The translations under genes and the position numbers were made by a program. From Spirochaeta sp. UBA2779 (GTDB taxonomy: Bacteria; Spirochaetota; Spirochaetia; DSM-2461), in the NCBI GenBank assembly GCA_002352375.1, contig DEIH01000160.1, positions 719 through 11,296 of the forward strand: a DNA stretch of 10,578 nt. Reading direction: 5' to 3'. Shown piece by piece: positions 6,745 through 10,578 of the stretch. The notes beneath the pieces were generated by a model. It did no database searches and had not been told where the DNA came from. It saw nothing but the letters and a program-made list of their open reading frames with translations. Numbering within the stretch: position 1 is the first letter of the stretch; each line of letters begins with the position of its first letter.

Positions 6745-7833
6745 GTGTCCAAGGTCGATCAATTGAATACCGGCCGGGTTGGAAGTGTAAAAATAATGGG
6801 GAGAAAGATTCTTCTCTCAGAATTCTTTGTTCTGTATCTGACTATTTTCTACCTGCTTGTTTTATTTCCATTTATTCCCAGGGTATTCAGCCCCTACAAC
6901 ATTAAGAATGTGCTGTCGAATACCTGGCCTCTTCTGGTAATTGCCATCGGCCAGACATTTGTTCTTATCACTGCCGGAATCGACTTATCACAAACTTCTG
7001 TGATGGCTTTATCAAGCATATTCGGAGCTGTTATAATGACCTCGGAAGCAGATCCAGTATTATTGTCTAAAAGCCCTCTCTGGGGATTCATGCTTACCGA
7101 AAACGGCGGTCTGTTTTCAGGTTCTGCAGCAGCTCTTCCTGTCGGCCTGCTGATAATGGCGGCAATAGGGGTTGCAATCGGTCTGATTAACGGATTTTCA
7201 GTTGCAAAACTTCGTATGCCACCATTTATAGTAACCCTTGTGACCCAAATGTTTTTTGCTGCCGTTGCTATCTGGCTTTCTAAAAGTGAGAATATCCGGC
7301 ACCTTCCTGAAAGTTTCAGCCGTCTGGGACGGGGAAATATCGGTCCCATACCAATAGCCCTGATTATCGCTGTTATTATTGCCGTTTCAGCACACCTGCT
7401 GATGAGCCGTACCCTGTACGGACGAAGGTTATACGCAACCGGTATCAACCCCCGGGCCGCCCGAATTTCCGGAGTCCCTACAGCAAGAATTATCATTGCA
7501 GCCTATGCCCTGAGTGGATTCTGTGCAGCAGTGGGAGGAATCCTGTATTCAGCACGTTTGGAACAAGGACGCCCGACTTTGGGAAACACACTTCTTCTGG
7601 ATATAATCGGGGCCAATGTCATCGGAGGAATCAGTCTGGCCGGAGGTAAAGGGAAAGTTCTCTGGACCGTTTTCGGTGTCGTGTTCTTTATCTTTCTCTC
7701 CAATACATTGAACCTGCTGAACCTGAAATTCTTTGTTATTGATATAGTTAAAGGAATGGTGATACTTCTCGCCGCAATTCTGGATGTAGTCCGCTCACAA
7801 TTAGCTTTGCGGTATTCGGGAGGTAAGGTGTAA
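6745..7833 (+). CDS. CUT2 ABC importer permease 1 (RbsC-like)
   Basis: A 362-residue inner-membrane permease of the BPD_transp_2 family, forming part of the translocation channel. The family signature GQTFVLITAGIDLS is at 69-82, and GINPRAARISGVPTARIIIAAYALSGFCAAVGG (split at 233-265) is the cytoplasmic coupling region that contacts the ATPase. Eight or more hydrophobic segments are visible. An extra hydrophilic stretch of about 30 residues (about 99-128, including SEADPVLLSKSP) separates early helices and makes this protein longer than permease 2. The chosen start is a GTG with AGAGGTG (6731-6737) 7 nt upstream; a later ATG at 6796 (residue 18) has only a weak ribosome site. The stop overlaps the ATPase ATG by 1 bp (TAATG). 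Confidence 0.9.
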   Translation: MSKVDQLNTGRVGSVKIMGRKILLSEFFVLYLTIFYLLVLFPFIPRVFSPYNIKNVLSNTWPLLVIAIGQTFVLITAGIDLSQTSVMALSSIFGAVIMTSEADPVLLSKSPLWGFMLTENGGLFSGSAAALPVGLLIMAAIGVAIGLINGFSVAKLRMPPFIVTLVTQMFFAAVAIWLSKSENIRHLPESFSRLGRGNIGPIPIALIIAVIIAVSAHLLMSRTLYGRRLYATGINPRAARISGVPTARIIIAAYALSGFCAAVGGILYSARLEQGRPTLGNTLLLDIIGANVIGGISLAGGKGKVLWTVFGVVFFIFLSNTLNLLNLKFFVIDIVKGMVILLAAILDVVRSQLALRYSGGKV

Positions 7834-9341
7834 TGGGAACCAAACTCAAGTTTAACAATATCCGAAAGCACTTTTTTGGTGTTACAGCACTGGATGGAGT
7901 TTCCTTTGAAATTGAAGAGAAGCATACAGTCGGTTTAATTGGTGAAAACGGAGCGGGGAAATCCACTCTGATGAATATTCTCGGAGGTGTGCTGCTGCCC
8001 GATGATGGTGATATGAGCCTGGATGGAGAAGCATACCTCCCATCCAACCCCCGTGATGCGGCCCGGATGGGCGTGGCCTTCATACATCAGGAACTCAATC
8101 TTTTTACAAATCTGTCTATCGCAGAGAATATTTATATAAATAGCTTCCCGAATCTGAATAAAACACCTCTGATTGACAAAAAGAAAATGAACGATTCTTT
8201 GAAATCCCTTTTAAAATCACTGGACCTGAATTATTCGCCCTCTACAACAGTGGAAAACCTTGCTCCTGGAGAACGGCAGCTTGTGGAAATTGCCAAAGCC
8301 CTTCATTCAGATGCCTATCTAATAATTTTCGACGAACCGACAACCTCCCTGACAGCCAGGGAGACAGAGAAACTCTTTACGATACTGAAACAGCTGCGTT
8401 CTGAAGGTCGTACCATCATCTATATTTCGCACATATTAAGCGAAGTGAAGCATATTACAGACAATGTTATTGTTCTTCGGGACGGCAAAGTTACCGGCAG
8501 CAGCGAAACCGGATCGATTGAAATACCGGAAATGATAAGCCGGATGGTGGGACGGGAAAGTGACAATTTGTTTCCTGAAAGGTCTTCAAAACCCAATAAT
8601 TCTCCCATTCTTGAAGTAAAGGGTTTATCTCAACCCGGTATAATCGGAGAGGTTGATTTCAGCGTTCATGAAGGGGAAGTTCTCGGAGTTTTCGGGCTGA
8701 TGGGTTCCGGAAGAACAGAAATGGCCAGAATGCTTTTTGGCGTTGATTCTTATCGTTCAGGATCCATCAGTATTGATGGAAATCCACTGCCGAGAAACAG
8801 TCCTCGATCCTGTATCGAACGGGGCATGGCATTTGTAACCGAAGATCGCCGGGAAGAAGGCCTTCTGATGAACGTTGCGATTACAGAGAATATCGGACTT
8901 GTCAGTCTGCCGGACTATTGCCGGAATCTGGTCAAATGGGTGGATGCCAAAAGAATGAATGAAGAAGCCGGGATTATCGGTGACTCCTTAAAACTCAAAG
9001 CCTCGGACATACGCCGGCAGCCGGCTATGAGCCTGAGCGGTGGAAATCAGCAGAAAGTAGTTATAGGGAAATGGCTTATGAAAAAACCCAGACTCCTGAT
9101 AATGGATGAACCCACCAGGGGTATCGACGTCGGAGCCAAATATGAAGTGTACAGTATCATGGACCGCCTGGCTGCCGAGAACTCGGGAATCCTCTTTATT
9201 TCCTCAGAAATTGAGGAACTGATAGGAATTGCCGACCGAATTGTTGTAATGAGTCAGGGAGAACTTGTGAAGGTATTTGAAAAGAAGGATTTTGATGTAA
9301 CAGCCCTGATGGCCGCAGCATTCCGTGAGGCTGTAGCATGA
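7833..9341 (+). CDS. CUT2 ABC importer double ATPase (RbsA/MglA/YtfR-like)
   Basis: A 502-residue cytoplasmic ATPase made of two fused nucleotide-binding domains, the usual form and length for ribose-type importers. Domain 1 (about 1-240) has Walker A GENGAGKST (37-45, K43), Q-loop Q86, signature APGERQ (144-149, replacing LSGGQ), Walker B IIFDEP with D167-E168, and switch H200. Domain 2 (about 258-500) has a degenerate Walker A GLMGSGRT (288-295) with Arg in place of Lys, canonical signature LSGGNQQ (401-407), Walker B LLIMDEP with D425-E426, and E459 where a switch His is expected. These asymmetric substitutions are normal for RbsA-type proteins and imply one main catalytic site. GGGAGGT (7818-7824) provides a strong ribosome site inside the end of permease 1. 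The stop overlaps the next permease by 4 bp (ATGA). Confidence 0.95.
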   Translation: MGTKLKFNNIRKHFFGVTALDGVSFEIEEKHTVGLIGENGAGKSTLMNILGGVLLPDDGDMSLDGEAYLPSNPRDAARMGVAFIHQELNLFTNLSIAENIYINSFPNLNKTPLIDKKKMNDSLKSLLKSLDLNYSPSTTVENLAPGERQLVEIAKALHSDAYLIIFDEPTTSLTARETEKLFTILKQLRSEGRTIIYISHILSEVKHITDNVIVLRDGKVTGSSETGSIEIPEMISRMVGRESDNLFPERSSKPNNSPILEVKGLSQPGIIGEVDFSVHEGEVLGVFGLMGSGRTEMARMLFGVDSYRSGSISIDGNPLPRNSPRSCIERGMAFVTEDRREEGLLMNVAITENIGLVSLPDYCRNLVKWVDAKRMNEEAGIIGDSLKLKASDIRRQPAMSLSGGNQQKVVIGKWLMKKPRLLIMDEPTRGIDVGAKYEVYSIMDRLAAENSGILFISSEIEELIGIADRIVVMSQGELVKVFEKKDFDVTALMAAAFREAVA

Positions 9342-10321
9342 AAGACCGCAACTGGCAGAGATTCATTCTCAAGAACACAACTTTTATATTATTTGTACTG
9401 CTCTTCCTTATATTCGGGATAATCGCCCCGAGGTTTCTGTCCTTCAAAAACCTGGAGATTATCCTGTCCAACAGCTCCTACATCGGAATCATTGCTGTTG
9501 GTATGACCTTCGTCCTTCTCACCGGAGGTATTGATCTGTCGGTTGGATCCACGATGTATCTTTCAGCCGTTTCCAGCGGTACATTGATTGCCGCAGGATG
9601 GCCCATTGCACCAACTATTGCCGTAAGCCTTCTCATCGGTATTGCAATGGGTTATGTCAATGCCCTGATTATCACAAGGCTTAAAATAGTTCCCTTTCTC
9701 GCCACCCTGGTTACAATGACCGTCGGTAGGGGTATTGGCATGTTTGTAACCAAATCTGTACAGGTGGATTTCCCCGATTCCATCACCTTGATGAGCACCG
9801 TTAAAGTCTTTGGATTCATACCCCTGCAGATTTTCATCTTTGGACTGGTTGTGCTATTGGCAATGGTATTTCTCCGTCTGACAAAAAGCGGCCGGCAGCT
9901 GTATGCCGTTGGTAATGACCCCTTTGCAGCTGAACGTGCAGGTATTCGAACACGTCCGCTTATCACCAGCACCTATGTAATCAGCGGTTTCTTTGCCGCC
10001 CTGGGCGGGTTTATATCCATCACTCAAATCGGCCGGGTAAGTGCCGGTTTCGGTTCCGGAGATGAGTTTGATGCCATTGCAGCAGCCGTTCTCGGCGGAG
10101 CCAGCCTGATGGGTGGTGTAGGAAGTGTTTTCCCCGGAACAGTCCTTGGTACCGTGATGATTCAGATGATTCAGGCCGGTCTTGTGTACACAGCCGTCGA
10201 TATTTATCTACATCCCATCGTGATGTCCCTCATCATTTTCTTTGCAGTTTTCCTGGACAGTGTGCGTACCGATCAATTGAAGAAGATGGAACGTCGAACC
10301 ATAATGAAAATTATAAGCTGA
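9338..10321 (+). CDS. CUT2 ABC importer permease 2 (RbsC-like)
   Basis: A 327-residue inner-membrane permease of the BPD_transp_2 family, paired with permease 1. The signature GMTFVLLTGGIDLSVGS is at 55-71 and the coupling region VGNDPFAAERAGIRTRP at 191-207. Typical RbsC landmarks DAIAAAVLGGASLMGG (245-260) and GSVFPGTVLGT (262-272) follow. It lacks the extra loop of permease 1. The two permeases differ clearly in sequence, so the channel is probably a heterodimer, as in the E. coli galactofuranose importer YtfQRT-YjfF. A GTGAGG ribosome site (9325-9330) lies 7 nt before the ATG. The C-terminus ends in a basic tail (LKKMERR). The TGA stop shares its A with the ATG of the following lipoprotein gene (TGATG). 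Confidence 0.92.
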   Translation: MKDRNWQRFILKNTTFILFVLLFLIFGIIAPRFLSFKNLEIILSNSSYIGIIAVGMTFVLLTGGIDLSVGSTMYLSAVSSGTLIAAGWPIAPTIAVSLLIGIAMGYVNALIITRLKIVPFLATLVTMTVGRGIGMFVTKSVQVDFPDSITLMSTVKVFGFIPLQIFIFGLVVLLAMVFLRLTKSGRQLYAVGNDPFAAERAGIRTRPLITSTYVISGFFAALGGFISITQIGRVSAGFGSGDEFDAIAAAVLGGASLMGGVGSVFPGTVLGTVMIQMIQAGLVYTAVDIYLHPIVMSLIIFFAVFLDSVRTDQLKKMERRTIMKIIS

Positions 10322-10578
10322 TGCGAATCTCAGCAATTATTGCTCTTGTATTTGCAGGTTTATTGACCTCTTGCACCGAAAGGGTGGAAATCTATTACTC
10401 CGCCAATCTGAATGGAAATCTCCTCGGATGTGATTGCTGGGGATACCCGGAGGCCGGCCTGGATAAGAGGGCCTGGTATCTGAATCAGAATCCACTGCCG
10501 GAAGATGCTTTGCTGCTTGATGCAGGCAACATTCTGGAGACAGGCAGAGATCCGGTACTTACCGGTTACATCCTGAAA
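10321..10578 (+). CDS. Lipoprotein with UshA-like metallophosphoesterase N-terminus, Cys-Asp-Cys motif (3' end missing)
   Basis: The first 86 codons of a gene cut by the right edge. Residues 1-18 are a lipoprotein signal: Arg2, hydrophobic core, lipobox LTSC with acceptor C18, then TERVE, so the protein is probably membrane-anchored outside the cytoplasm. From residue 23, EIYYSANLNGNLLGC resembles the first strand and metal loop of UshA/5'-nucleotidase-type calcineurin-like phosphoesterases (NDxHGN). EAGLDKRAWYLNQ and LLLDAGN (64-70) match their GGL-RR and LLLDAGD blocks. The ligand positions normally Asp, His and Asp are Asn here (N29, N31, N70), and C37-D-C39 recalls the CGC motif of a Cys-rich branch of this superfamily. 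It follows permease 2 directly, with start and stop sharing one base and no clear ribosome site, so its translation is probably coupled to the importer. Fold assignment is moderately sure; enzymatic activity is doubtful. Confidence 0.65.
   Translation, partial: MRISAIIALVFAGLLTSCTERVEIYYSANLNGNLLGCDCWGYPEAGLDKRAWYLNQNPLPEDALLLDAGNILETGRDPVLTGYILK

Noticed and set aside
6894..7496. 200-codon minus-strand frame antisense to permease 1
   Set aside because: It mirrors the codons of a clear permease gene, is rich in Arg/Ile/Pro from reversed codons, and has no domain.
1..10578. Mobile elements, CRISPR arrays, tRNA or rRNA genes, phage or defence genes
   Set aside because: I looked for transposase motifs, terminal repeats, regularly spaced repeats and tRNA-like cloverleaf signals and saw none.

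Overview
This window looks like a carbohydrate uptake and utilisation locus from a diderm (Gram-negative-type) bacterium, plausibly a spirochaete. The grounds are indirect. A YesN/YesM-type two-component system sits next to a ribose-type (CUT2) ABC importer, which is common in Spirochaetota and Firmicutes. The binding protein, however, has an ordinary cleavable signal peptide ending AFA|N and no lipobox, which argues for a true periplasm and against a Firmicute. Base composition is moderate, with no compositional break, insertion sequence, tRNA, rRNA or CRISPR array visible.

Layout. (1) Positions 5-1650, minus strand: a two-gene unit with a 4-bp ATGA overlap. It encodes a single-domain SIS sugar-phosphate isomerase-like protein, then a zinc-dependent medium-chain polyol/sugar dehydrogenase, and may continue off the left edge. 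(2) Positions 1651-2000: a divergent intergenic region of 350 bp. (3) Positions 2001-5449, plus strand: an AraC-type response regulator and its Cache-sensing LytS/YesM-type histidine kinase, overlapping by ATGA. (4) Positions 5450-5579: a short AT-rich gap with a consensus-like TTGACA promoter lying over the kinase stop codon. (5) Positions 5580-10321: periplasmic binding protein, permease, double-domain ATPase, second permease. A 160-bp gap after the binding protein carries two GC-rich hairpins; the remaining genes are tightly coupled by 1-4 bp overlaps. (6) Positions 10321-10578: the start of a lipoprotein gene, cut by the window edge. Its N-terminus resembles UshA-like metallophosphoesterases, but the expected metal-ligand positions are Asn and it carries a Cys-Asp-Cys motif.

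Inferred working model. The kinase senses a ligand outside the cytoplasmic membrane through its Cache region and phosphorylates the response regulator, which controls the importer and perhaps the divergent catabolic pair. The importer (binding protein, two different permeases, fused ATPase) brings in a monosaccharide or polyol-like compound. The isomerase and dehydrogenase act on that compound or its phosphate inside the cell. The substrate cannot be named from sequence alone. An AAAATATG core occurs upstream of all three transcription units and is the best candidate for a shared operator, although it is AT-rich.

Most of the window is a recognisable type of locus. The parts most worth a second look are the unusual lipoprotein translationally joined to the transporter, the isomerase that has lost a catalytic lysine of its nearest family, the apparently leaderless regulator start, and the RNA structures around the binding-protein gene.
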